Counted from the stretch's first letter, positions 1-6,111 are shown. The stretch is DNA of 10,041 nt from DATFQI01 sp035264365 (GCA_035264365.1 DATFQI010000381.1:1-10041), one strand, 5' to 3'. Notes: generated by a model from the letters alone, not told the origin. Made by a program: numbers and translations.

Positions 1-1286
1 TGCAGCGGCGAGAACGGCATCGCGAGCCGCTCGTCGGCGCCCGCGGCCGTCACCTCGCGGTCGGCCGAGTGCGCGAAGTCCACCAGCAGCAGCACCTTCG
101 CATCGCGCGTCAGCGCGTCGTCGCGCAGCGACCCGACCGCGCTGCCGGCGACCATGCCGGCGCCCACGTAGTCGAGGATCACCAGGTCCGGGCGCTCCTC
201 GCGGGCGCGCTCGACCAGCGTGGCGCTGTCGCCCGTCTCGATCACGTCGACGCGGTCGCCGAGCGCCATCCGCGCCACCGCCCGCGTGTGGGCGTCGACC
301 CCGCCCAGCAGCACGCGCGGGCGCCGCGCGGCCGCCGCCGCGTCGCGCATGCCGTCGATCGCCTCGCCGACCTCGCGGTTGGTCTCGACGCCGAGCACGC
401 TGCTCTCGCGCGGCCCGCGCGGCGCGGACGTGTCCAGCGGCCCCGCCGCGTCGATCACGCCGCGGGCGGCGTTGACGAGGTCGCTGCAGGTCGGAAAGCG
501 GCGGTCGGGCGACTTGTCGAGCGCCTTGGCGATCACCCCGTCCAGGCCGGCGGCCAGCTCGGGCCGCAGCGCCGTGAGCTTCGGCGGCGGCTCGGACAGG
601 TGCGCGTAGATGACCGCGACGTCGGTCTCGCGCGAGTAGGGCACCTGGCCGGTGAGGCAGTGGTAGAGCAGGCAGCCGAGCGAGTAGACGTCGCTGCGGG
701 TGCTCACCTGGCCGCCCTCGATCTGCTCCGGCGCGACGTAGTGGATCGTCCCGACCACGTCGCCGGCGCGCGTGAGCTCGGTGTGGGTGCCGTCCGTGCG
801 CTTGGTCAGGCCGAAGTCGGTCAGGAACGCCGTGCGGCCCTCGATCAGGACGTTGGCGGGCTTGACGTCGCGATGGATCAGGCCCTCGCCATGCGCGGCG
901 TCGAGCGCGGAGGCGACCTGGCGGATCACGTCGATCGCCCGGTACGGGCGCAGGCGGCCGTCCTTGCGCAGCACGGCGGCGAGGTCCTGGCCCTCGATGT
1001 ACTGCATCGCCAGGTAGAGGATCCCGTCGACCTCGCCCGCGTCGTAGACCGTGACGATGTTCGGGTGCTGCAGCGCGGCGGCGATCCGCGCCTCGCGGGT
1101 GAAGCGCTCGCGGAAGCCCTCGGACTCGGCGAGGTCGGGCGCGATGATCTTGATCGCGGCGCGCCGGCGCAGGTTGAGGTGCTCCGCGCGGTAGACGACG
1201 CCCATGCCGCCGCGGCCCACGCGCTCCTCGATCCGGTAGCCCGCGATCACCTGTCCGATGCGCGGGTCGTCGGTCCTGTCCGCCAT
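1..1286 (-). CDS. Ser/Thr protein kinase with C-terminal degenerate receiver domain (3' end outside window)
   Basis: This is a Hanks-type (PknB-like) Ser/Thr kinase, read from ATG at 1286 towards position 1; 428 codons are visible and the C-terminus is cut off. Kinase landmarks are all present: glycine loop GRGGMGVVY (24-32), lysine in AAIKII (46), HRDVKPAN with catalytic Asp140, DFG (157-159), APE (185-187). It should be catalytically active. The kinase domain ends near residue 275. A linker follows, then from about 323 a receiver-like fold: RPRVLL (beta 1), VILDY with a retained Asp372, and RLAMPFSP at the end. The invariant Lys before Pro is Met423, and the Thr/Ser switch position is Val, so the receiver is probably not a normal phospho-switch. 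I see no transmembrane helix or PASTA repeat, so it is likely cytosolic. It faces the HD-GYP gene at 1299 across a 12-bp gap. No Shine-Dalgarno sequence is visible. The kinase call is firm; the receiver call is good but the domain is incomplete here. Confidence 0.93.
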   Translation of the reverse strand, partial: MADRTDDPRIGQVIAGYRIEERVGRGGMGVVYRAEHLNLRRRAAIKIIAPDLAESEGFRERFTREARIAAALQHPNIVTVYDAGEVDGILYLAMQYIEGQDLAAVLRKDGRLRPYRAIDVIRQVASALDAAHGEGLIHRDVKPANVLIEGRTAFLTDFGLTKRTDGTHTELTRAGDVVGTIHYVAPEQIEGGQVSTRSDVYSLGCLLYHCLTGQVPYSRETDVAVIYAHLSEPPPKLTALRPELAAGLDGVIAKALDKSPDRRFPTCSDLVNAARGVIDAAGPLDTSAPRGPRESSVLGVETNREVGEAIDGMRDAAAAARRPRVLLGGVDAHTRAVARMALGDRVDVIETGDSATLVERAREERPDLVILDYVGAGMVAGSAVGSLRDDALTRDAKVLLLVDFAHSADREVTAAGADERLAMPFSPL

Positions 1287-1301
1287 GATGCCCCGATTAT
1301 G
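1284..1301. promoter_or_regulatory. Putative symmetric divergent promoter between kinase and HD-GYP genes
   Basis: On the plus strand CATGAT (1284-1289) ends 9 nt before the ATG at 1299. On the minus strand CATAAT (1301-1296) ends 9 nt before the ATG at 1286. Each -10-like box overlaps the opposite gene's start codon, and the spacing is identical. No convincing -35 is visible for either. If used, both transcripts would be leaderless or have a leader of only a few bases. This is an inference from sequence alone. Confidence 0.35.
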
Positions 1302-2285
1302 GACGCCCTGCGTGGTCTGAGGGTCCTCGTCGCCGGCGAGGACGGCAAGACGCTCGACGCCGCCCGCTCCGGACTGGCGGCGGAGGGCGCGATCACGCAG
1401 GTCTGCGAGGCCGAGCCGGGCGCCGTCGTCGCGGCCGTCGCCGCGGCCCCGCCGGACGCGGTGCTCGCGCTCGACGGCAGCGAGGAGCGGCTGCGCACCG
1501 GGCTGGACCCGCTGGGGCTCGAGCTCGGCCCGCCCGTCGTGCCGGTGCTCGACGTGGTCGGCCCGCGCGACCCGTTCGACGCGATCGCGGCCCGGCGGCT
1601 GAGGGCGATCGTGCAGCTGCACGCCCTGCGCGACCGGGCGGCCGAGCTGGAGGGCGTAATCGCCGCGCAGGCGGTCTCGCGGCGGCGCGAGCTCGAGTCG
1701 GCGCAGCTCGACGGCCTGCGACGGCTCGCCCAAGCGGCCGAGTACCGCGACGACAACACCCACGAGCACACGCAGCGGGTCGGCCACCTCGCGGCGATGC
1801 TCGCCCGCGAGAGCGGCCTCGGCGACCGGATGGTCTACCTCGTGCGCGAGGCCGCCCCGCTGCACGACATCGGCAAGATCGCGATCCCGGACTCGATCCT
1901 GCTCAAGCCAGGCAAGCTCTCCGACGAGGAGTACGAGGTCGTCAAGACGCACGCGCTGCTCGGCGCGCGCGTGCTCACGGGGGCCGACTCCGAGCTGCTC
2001 GAGGTCGCCGAGCGGATCGTCCGCCACCACCACGAGCGCTGGGACGGCGGCGGCTACCCGGACGCGCTGGGGGGCGAGGACATCCCCGCGGTGGCGCGCA
2101 TCGCCGCCGTCGCCGACGTCTTCGACGTGCTCGTCCACGAACGCCCGTACAAGGACTCCTGGAGCGTCGAGGCCGCAGCGGAGGAGATCCGCAAGGGCTC
2201 GGGCACCCAGTTCGACCCGGCGGTCGTGGAGGCCTTCGACGCGCTCGGGCCCGACGGGTGGCGCTCGGACGCGGAGCCGGGATAG
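1299..2285 (+). CDS. HD-GYP domain protein with degenerate receiver-like N-terminus
   Basis: A 328-aa cytosolic signalling protein. Residues 6 to about 110 look like a receiver fold that has lost its active site (RVLVAGEDG at beta 1, no acidic phosphorylation pocket, no terminal Lys-Pro). A charged helical stretch (about 105-150, probably coiled coil) links it to a complete HD-GYP domain: HEHTQRVGH (155-163), HDIGK (189-193), THALLG (217-222), HHHERWDGGGYP (243-254), RPYK (282-285). HD-GYP proteins typically hydrolyse cyclic di-GMP to pGpG/GMP with a bimetal centre, and the motif set is intact, so activity is plausible. The frame stays open far upstream, but that part is antisense to the kinase gene; ATG 1299 is the first start that leaves the kinase intact and begins just before beta 1. 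No Shine-Dalgarno sequence. A CATGAT hexamer at 1284-1289 lies 9 nt before the ATG. The exact nucleotide substrate is inferred. Confidence 0.9.
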   Translation: MDALRGLRVLVAGEDGKTLDAARSGLAAEGAITQVCEAEPGAVVAAVAAAPPDAVLALDGSEERLRTGLDPLGLELGPPVVPVLDVVGPRDPFDAIAARRLRAIVQLHALRDRAAELEGVIAAQAVSRRRELESAQLDGLRRLAQAAEYRDDNTHEHTQRVGHLAAMLARESGLGDRMVYLVREAAPLHDIGKIAIPDSILLKPGKLSDEEYEVVKTHALLGARVLTGADSELLEVAERIVRHHHERWDGGGYPDALGGEDIPAVARIAAVADVFDVLVHERPYKDSWSVEAAAEEIRKGSGTQFDPAVVEAFDALGPDGWRSDAEPG

Positions 2286-2326
2286 CGCAGGCTTGCGCGG
2301 CGTGGGACCATCGTCAGACCACGCCG

Positions 2327-2333
2327 AAGGGAG
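2327..2333 (+). promoter_or_regulatory. Ribosome binding site of the 2339 gene
   Basis: AAGGGAG lies 5 nt before ATG 2339. It is one of only two clear Shine-Dalgarno sequences in the window and decides the start of the UspA-like gene. Confidence 0.75.
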
Positions 2334-2338
2334 AAGCG

Positions 2339-2782
2339 ATGGAGTCCTCCACGCCCACACGGGTGCTCGTCGTCGCCAACCGCACCGCCGCCACGCCGGC
2401 GTTGCTCGATGCGGTGCGGGAGCGGGCCGGCAGGGGCCCGTGCACGTTCGCGCTGCTGGTGCCGAACACCGCGCACGGCCTGCACCGGGTGGTCGACCCG
2501 GAGGATCAGGGCCAGAGCGAGGCCGAGGAGACGCTCGAGCTCGCGCTGCCGCTGATGGAGAAGGCGGCCGGGGCGAGCGTCGAGGGCATCGTGGGCGACC
2601 CGGAGCCGCTGGCGGCGATCCAGGACGCCGTGAACCTGCACGGCTTCGACGAGATCATCATCTCGACGCTGCCGAAGCGGTTCTCGCGCTGGCTGCACCT
2701 GGACCTCCCACGCAAGGCGGCCGGCCTCGGGCTGCCGGTGACGACCGTGACGGCGCAGGGGAGGGAGCCGGCTAGCGTCTAG
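2339..2782 (+). CDS. UspA-like small cytosolic protein, function unknown
   Basis: A 147-aa protein starting RVLVVANRTAATPALLDAV, which looks like beta 1 and helix 1 of a Rossmann-like HUP/universal stress fold, followed by FALLVPN (beta 2). The C-terminal half, with GDPEPLAAIQDAV, DEIIISTLP and LPVTTV, matches the last strands of a Usp fold. The segment where ATP-binding Usp proteins carry GxxGx9G(S/T) reads STLPKRFSRWLHLDLPRKA, so the nucleotide loop is absent and it may not bind ATP in the usual way. I recognise the style from actinobacterial hypothetical proteins but cannot give a function. ATG 2339 is chosen because AAGGGAG (2327-2333) sits 5 nt before it; the frame is open a little further upstream. 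It begins 53 bp after the HD-GYP gene in the same direction, so co-transcription is possible. Its stop lies 3 bp before the miniprotein start at 2786. Confidence 0.82.
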   Translation: MESSTPTRVLVVANRTAATPALLDAVRERAGRGPCTFALLVPNTAHGLHRVVDPEDQGQSEAEETLELALPLMEKAAGASVEGIVGDPEPLAAIQDAVNLHGFDEIIISTLPKRFSRWLHLDLPRKAAGLGLPVTTVTAQGREPASV

Positions 2783-2785
2783 GGC

Positions 2786-2878
2786 GTGTCCCCGTTCTGG
2801 ATCTGGATGCAGGTGCTGATCGTGATCTTCGTGCTGGCCAGCATCACGATCGCGATCATCAAGCTCTCAGCCGTTTGA
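2786..2878 (+). CDS. 30-aa single-pass membrane miniprotein
   Basis: A short open frame from GTG 2786 to TGA 2876-2878 encodes 30 residues. It opens with SPFWIWMQVLIVIFVLAS and ends with TIAIIKLSAV. Residues 4-26 are almost entirely hydrophobic and long enough for one transmembrane helix, with one Lys near the C-terminus and aromatic residues (F, W, W) at the N-terminal interface. It begins 3 bp after the stop of the UspA-like gene, so it may be translated by coupling; AGGG at 2781-2784 is too close to GTG to be a good Shine-Dalgarno. Its last 20 bp overlap, on the opposite strand, the end of the PHP phosphatase gene. The coding assignment rests on the coherent hydrophobic helix, the tight position and the clean start and stop. 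ATG at codon 8 is an alternative start but would remove the aromatic N-terminus. Function unknown. Confidence 0.6.
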   Translation: MSPFWIWMQVLIVIFVLASITIAIIKLSAV

Positions 2879-3632
2879 GCATCCCCCGCCGCCGGGGCAT
2901 CGAAGGCCGCGGCGGCGGTCGCTCGCCCGCGAGCAGCGCGCCGGGGACGCCGGCGGTCATCCAGTCGAAGAGCTCGCGCGGGTCCTCGTAGCGGCGCTCG
3001 AAGGCCTCGAGCGCGCACAGCAGGTCGGGCGGGCGGCCGTCGGCGCCGTGGGCGTCGGACGCGATCACGTGCACGTGGCCGCGCTCGAGCATCTCGAAGG
3101 CGACCTTGCGCACCGTGTCGCCGAAGCGCCCGGAGAACGAGGTCGAGGTGACCTGTGCGTACGCGCCGAGCTCGAGCAGCCGCTCGAGCGCGCGCGGTGA
3201 GCGCATGAAGCCCGGCGAGCGCTCGGGGTGGGCGAGCAGGATCTCCAGGCCGCGCCGGCGTAGCGCGGCGACCACCGGCTCCATCGCCGGCGCGTACGGC
3301 GACAGCGGGCACTCGAGCAGCAGCGACGGACCGCCGCCGAGCGTCAGCGCACGCAGATCGGCCTCGTCGAGCCCCTCGATCCGCGACATCGACACCTCGC
3401 CGCCCTGCACGACCTCGAGCGGGATCCCGTCGGCGCGCAGGCGCTCCAGAACCAGCTCGCGCGCCGGCGCGAGGTCCTCCGGCAGCAGCCCGAAGCCGCG
3501 GTTGATGTGCGAGGTCGCGGCCAGGACGCGCGTGCCGGCGGCGACCGCGGCGGCGGCCATGTCCGCGCTCGCGTCGAGCGTCGGCGGGCCGTCGTCGAGC
3601 GCCGGGAGGATGTGCGCGTGGAGGTCGATCAC
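2859..3632 (-). CDS. PHP-family phosphatase, CpsB/CapC/YwqE-like (probable protein-tyrosine phosphatase)
   Basis: A 257-aa PHP-fold metal-dependent phosphohydrolase of the family that includes CpsB and YwqE, which remove phosphate from bacterial tyrosine kinases controlling capsule and exopolysaccharide synthesis. Metal-site signatures appear in order: MIDLHAHILPALDDGPP (residues 1-17), ATSHI (about 39-43), QGGEVSM, LLAHPERSPGF and VIASDAHGADGRPPD. The usual TPHH is TSHI here. The start GTG 3632 is chosen because the family begins at M-I-D-x-H; a longer frame up to 3695 would run into the divergent universal stress gene. No Shine-Dalgarno is seen; GATCAT (3645-3640) ends 7 nt upstream. No capsule polymerase, Wzz or BY-kinase gene is nearby, so its partner is unknown. 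The last about 20 residues are Arg/Pro-rich and basic. The family call is firm; tyrosine phosphatase activity is inferred. Confidence 0.88.
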   Translation of the reverse strand: MIDLHAHILPALDDGPPTLDASADMAAAAVAAGTRVLAATSHINRGFGLLPEDLAPARELVLERLRADGIPLEVVQGGEVSMSRIEGLDEADLRALTLGGGPSLLLECPLSPYAPAMEPVVAALRRRGLEILLAHPERSPGFMRSPRALERLLELGAYAQVTSTSFSGRFGDTVRKVAFEMLERGHVHVIASDAHGADGRPPDLLCALEAFERRYEDPRELFDWMTAGVPGALLAGERPPPRPSMPRRRGMLKRLRA

Positions 3633-3638
3633 CCCGCG

Positions 3639-3645
3639 TATGATC
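3639..3645. promoter_or_regulatory. Putative bidirectional -10 element between PHP phosphatase and universal stress genes
   Basis: TATGAT (3639-3644, plus) ends 10 nt before ATG 3655, and GATCAT (3645-3640, minus) ends 7 nt before GTG 3632. The two hexamers are offset by one base, as in a near-symmetric -10 that could fire both ways. No good -35 is visible on either side. It is the most AT-rich spot between the two genes. Confidence 0.4.
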
Positions 3646-3654
3646 GCGCGTCCG

Positions 3655-4098
3655 ATGTTCCGCACGATCGTGGTCGGCACCGACGGCTCGGACACCGCGC
3701 GCCAGGCGGTGCGCGAGGCGGTCGAGCTGGCCTCCGCGCTCGGGGCCTCGATCGAGCTCGTCAGCGCCTACGAGCCGGTCGCCGGCCAGCGGCTGCGCGA
3801 CGAGGCCCGCGAGGCGCCGCGCGACCTGCAATGGATGATCAACGCGCGCGAGGACGTCGAGGCGACGCTGCGCGAGGCGGGCGCCGAGGTCGAGGCGGCC
3901 GGCGTGGCGGTGCGGACCTACGCCCGGGAGGGCGACGCGGCGGACGCGATCCTCGACGTCGCCGAGGAGCGCGGGGCCGACCTGATCGTGGTCGGCAACA
4001 AGGGCATGACCGGCGCCAAGCGCTTCCTGCTGGGCTCGGTGCCCAACAAGGTCTCCCACCACGCGCCGTGCAGTGTGCTGATCATCCGCACGAGCTGA
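3655..4098 (+). CDS. Universal stress protein, ATP-binding UspA type
   Basis: A 147-aa single-domain universal stress protein. MFRTIVVGTDGSDTARQAV is the classic opening, with the conserved Asp after beta 1. LIVVGNKGMTGAKRFLLGS carries the complete GxxGx9GS nucleotide loop, followed by VSHHAPCSVLII, the typical last strand. It should bind ATP and act as a cytosolic homodimer in stress or dormancy responses, the usual role of the family. ATG 3655 fits the family start. An in-frame ATG at 3640 would add five residues (MIARP) but overlaps the putative -10 TATGAT. No Shine-Dalgarno is visible. It is divergent from the PHP gene (22-bp gap) and convergent with the subtilase (7-bp gap). Compare the 2339 gene, of the same length but lacking the ATP loop. 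Confidence 0.93.
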   Translation: MFRTIVVGTDGSDTARQAVREAVELASALGASIELVSAYEPVAGQRLRDEAREAPRDLQWMINAREDVEATLREAGAEVEAAGVAVRTYAREGDAADAILDVAEERGADLIVVGNKGMTGAKRFLLGSVPNKVSHHAPCSVLIIRTS

Positions 4099-4105
4099 GC
4101 GCGCG

Positions 4106-5506
4106 CTACGGCGTGACGGCGCGCGCGGCGTCCAGCAGCCCGGCGCCGTAGCGGAAGTCCGGGCCGCCGGAGCCGAGGTCGCGCGCGGTGGCCTTCAGGC
4201 GCGCCTCGACCGCGGCCGGGGTCGGGTTCGGGCCGAGCACGCCGGAGGCGATCACGAGCGCGGCGGCGGCGGTCGCGTGCGGGGCAGCCATCGAGGTGCC
4301 CATGTAGCCGCCCGGCAGGCCGAAGCGGCGCACGGAGCCGTCGAAGGTCATCTGGAAGATGTTGCCGCCCGGGCGCTCCTTGGGCCGGCAGTTGAGGTCG
4401 TCCGCGATGTCCGCGTCCTCGCCGCCACCGGGCGCGACGAGGTCGAGGTTGGCGCCGTTGTTGGAGTACTCCGCGACGCAGCCGTGCTGGGTCGTGGCGC
4501 CGACCGACAGCACCTGCGCGGCGCGCGCGGGGTACGCGATGCTGCGCGCGGCGGCGTTGCCGGAGGCGCCGACCACGAGCGTGCCCTTGCGGCGCGCGTA
4601 GCGCAGGGCGGCGAGGATGTCCGGGATCTCGGCGCGCGTGACGGCGGTGCCGAACTCGAACGAGAGGTTGATGACGTCGGCGCCCTTGCGCGCGGCGAAG
4701 CGGATGCCGGAGGAGATCGCGACGCTGTCGCCCTCGCCGAGCCGGTCGAGCACCCGCACGGGCATGATCCGCGCTCCGTAGGCGAGGCCCGTGACGCCCA
4801 CGTTGTCGCCGGTGCCCTCGCCGATCGTGCCGGCGACGTGCGTCCCGTGGCCGTTCTCGTCGTTGGGCCGGGTGTCGTCGTCGACGAAGTCGTAGCCCGC
4901 CACGAAGTCGCCGTTGTGGAAGTCCGGCGAGCGGCGGCAGGTGACGGTCCGGCGCGAGCTCGAGTTCGCCGAGCGGGGGCAGCGGCCGCGGTTGCTGTAG
5001 GCGACGCCGGTGTCGAGCACGGCGACCGTCACGCCGGCGCCGCCCGGGCGGCCGACGTCGATCAGCCGCTGCCAGGCGTCGGGCGCGTTGACGCCGGCCT
5101 CGGCCAGGAAGTTCCATTGCAGCTGCTGCCAGCCGCCCGCGACACCGGCGTTCCCCGGGTCCGACGGGAAGAAGGCGCTCGCCCGCGCGACCGGGTTCGG
5201 CGCGGCGGTCGCCACCTCGGGCTGGGCGCGCAGCTCGCGCAGCGTCTCGGCGACCGACTGCCCGTCGCGGATCGTCAGCGCGCGTGTCCGCGGCGCGAAC
5301 ACGCGCGGGTCGCTGACGCCCGTCGCACGCTGCACGGCGGCGCGCGCGGCCCGGTCGGCGGAGCGCTCGTAGCGCACGATCACCTCGCCCGCGACGTAGC
5401 TCGTGTGGGCGGTGGGCGGCTCGGCGGCGGCGGCCGCGGCGGTGGGCAATGCCAGCCCCGCGAGCGTGGCGATCAGCAGGGAGCGGAGGCGTGTGGTCGG
5501 CGTCAT
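4106..5506 (-). CDS. Secreted subtilisin-like serine protease (S8 family)
   Basis: A 466-aa preproprotease. The start ATG 5506 gives a classic signal peptide: basic MTPTTRLR, hydrophobic SLLIATLAGLAL, then an Ala-rich stretch to about residue 28 for signal peptidase I. Residues about 37-110 resemble an inhibitor-I9 propeptide (YVAGEVIVRYER through SVAETLRELRAQPEV). The catalytic domain has the full triad: Asp165 in VAVLDTGV, His220 in ENGHGTHVAG, Ser405 in GTSMAAPH, plus oxyanion Asn317 in VVGASGN. Between Asp and His is an Arg/Ser-rich segment (about 172-195) with Cys176 and Cys190, possibly a disulphide loop; Cys343 and Cys373 are the other extracellular cysteines. There is no C-terminal anchor or repeat, so it is probably released after export. 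A longer frame to ATG 5557 would bury the signal peptide. It ends 7 bp from the convergent universal stress gene. No Shine-Dalgarno is obvious. Confidence 0.93.
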   Translation of the reverse strand: MTPTTRLRSLLIATLAGLALPTAAAAAAEPPTAHTSYVAGEVIVRYERSADRAARAAVQRATGVSDPRVFAPRTRALTIRDGQSVAETLRELRAQPEVATAAPNPVARASAFFPSDPGNAGVAGGWQQLQWNFLAEAGVNAPDAWQRLIDVGRPGGAGVTVAVLDTGVAYSNRGRCPRSANSSSRRTVTCRRSPDFHNGDFVAGYDFVDDDTRPNDENGHGTHVAGTIGEGTGDNVGVTGLAYGARIMPVRVLDRLGEGDSVAISSGIRFAARKGADVINLSFEFGTAVTRAEIPDILAALRYARRKGTLVVGASGNAAARSIAYPARAAQVLSVGATTQHGCVAEYSNNGANLDLVAPGGGEDADIADDLNCRPKERPGGNIFQMTFDGSVRRFGLPGGYMGTSMAAPHATAAAALVIASGVLGPNPTPAAVEARLKATARDLGSGGPDFRYGAGLLDAARAVTP

Positions 5507-5552
5507 GGCGGTGCTGGGGCGTGACGCCGGAGGGCGGATACGCGCTGCGTAC

Positions 5553-5577
5553 AACATTCTCCGTGCCCGGAAGTTTC
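5553..5577 (-). promoter_or_regulatory. Possible ECF-sigma-type promoter upstream of subtilase
   Basis: On the minus strand GAAAC (5577-5573), 17 nt, then GTT (5555-5553) resembles the GGAAC-N16/17-GTT layout of some actinobacterial extracytoplasmic-function sigma promoters. It lies 46 nt before the subtilase ATG. The -10 half is only three bases, so a chance match is quite possible. Confidence 0.18.
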
Positions 5578-5623
5578 ACCACAACCCCGGATTCGTGCCG
5601 GAACTGACAAGTTTGGTGCCGTA

Positions 5624-6082
5624 ATGGAGGGCTCCCCGACCGACGAGCGGTTCATGCGGCTCGCACTCCAGGAGGCTGCGCTGGCGCTCGAGCACGACGA
5701 CGTGCCCGTCGGAGCGGTGCTCGTCCACGAGGACGAGGTCATCGCCGCGGGCCACAACGAGCGCGAGCTGCGCCAGGATCCGAGCGCCCATGCCGAGATG
5801 ATCGCGCTGCGAGCGGGCGCGCAGGCGCTCGGCACCTGGCGCCTTCTGGACACCGTGCTCTACGTGACGCTCGAGCCGTGCGCGATGTGTGCGGGAGCGA
5901 TCGTGCTCGGCCGCGTCGCGCGGGTCGTCTACGGCACCGCCGACCCGAAGGCCGGCGCCGCCGGCAGCGTGCTCGACGTCCTCGCCGAGCCCCGCCTCAA
6001 CCACCGCCCCGCGGTCGCGGGCGGGGTGCTGGCAGCCGAGTGCGCGGGCCTTCTGCGAGCGTTCTTCGCCGCACGTCGCTAG
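5624..6082 (+). CDS. tadA: tRNA-specific adenosine deaminase TadA
   Basis: A 152-aa zinc-dependent deaminase that converts A34 to inosine in the anticodon of tRNA-Arg(ACG). The zinc and catalytic motifs are intact: HAEM with His56 and proton-shuttling Glu58, and EPCAMC with Cys86 and Cys89. The opening DERFMRLALQEAALA and the VPVGAVLV strand are typical of TadA, as is LDVLAEPRLNHRP near the C-terminus, which separates it from cytosine and guanine deaminases. ATG 5624 is the natural start and gives normal family length. No Shine-Dalgarno precedes it; AAGTTT (5609-5614) ends 9 nt upstream, a weak -10-like hexamer. The tRNA-Ser(CGA) gene follows 29 bp after the stop and may share a transcript. 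A 117-bp gap separates it from the divergent subtilase; apart from these weak promoter-like sites I see nothing there. Confidence 0.95.
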   Translation: MEGSPTDERFMRLALQEAALALEHDDVPVGAVLVHEDEVIAAGHNERELRQDPSAHAEMIALRAGAQALGTWRLLDTVLYVTLEPCAMCAGAIVLGRVARVVYGTADPKAGAAGSVLDVLAEPRLNHRPAVAGGVLAAECAGLLRAFFAARR

Positions 6083-6093
6083 CCTGTCTGGCC

Positions 6094-6107
6094 GCGCCCG
6101 AAGGCGC
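6094..6107 (+). other. Short GC hairpin between tadA and tRNA-Ser(CGA)
   Basis: GCGCC-CGAA-GGCGC can form a 5-bp stem with a 4-nt loop, 11 nt after the tadA stop and just before the tRNA. There is no T-tract. It could be a processing or weak termination signal, or chance in GC-rich DNA. Confidence 0.25.
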
Positions 6108-6111
6108 CCGC

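Noticed and set aside
69..1298. Plus-strand open frame continuous with the HD-GYP gene
   Set aside because: It is antisense to a fully conserved kinase domain; its translation is His/Arg/Ala/Asp-rich low-complexity typical of antisense GC-rich frames. Only the part from ATG 1299 carries domains.
2285..2298. Hairpin GCGCA-GGCT-TGCGC after the HD-GYP stop
   Set aside because: Only five base pairs, no T-tract, and followed closely by a same-strand gene; chance stems like this are frequent at this GC content.
2779..4062. Minus-strand 427-codon open frame
   Set aside because: Overlaps both the PHP phosphatase (in another frame) and the universal stress gene; Arg-rich shadow.
4101..4124. GCGCGC repeated around a 12-nt loop between the convergent universal stress and subtilase genes
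   Set aside because: Self-complementary GC repeats are common here and the second arm lies inside the subtilase coding region; not convincing as a bidirectional terminator.
4277..5524. Plus-strand 415-codon open frame
   Set aside because: Antisense shadow of the subtilase, whose triad and signal peptide are intact; the translation is biased and without motifs.
3918..5582. Minus-strand 554-codon open frame
   Set aside because: Arg/Pro-rich out-of-frame reading of the subtilase region that also overlaps the universal stress gene; no domain.
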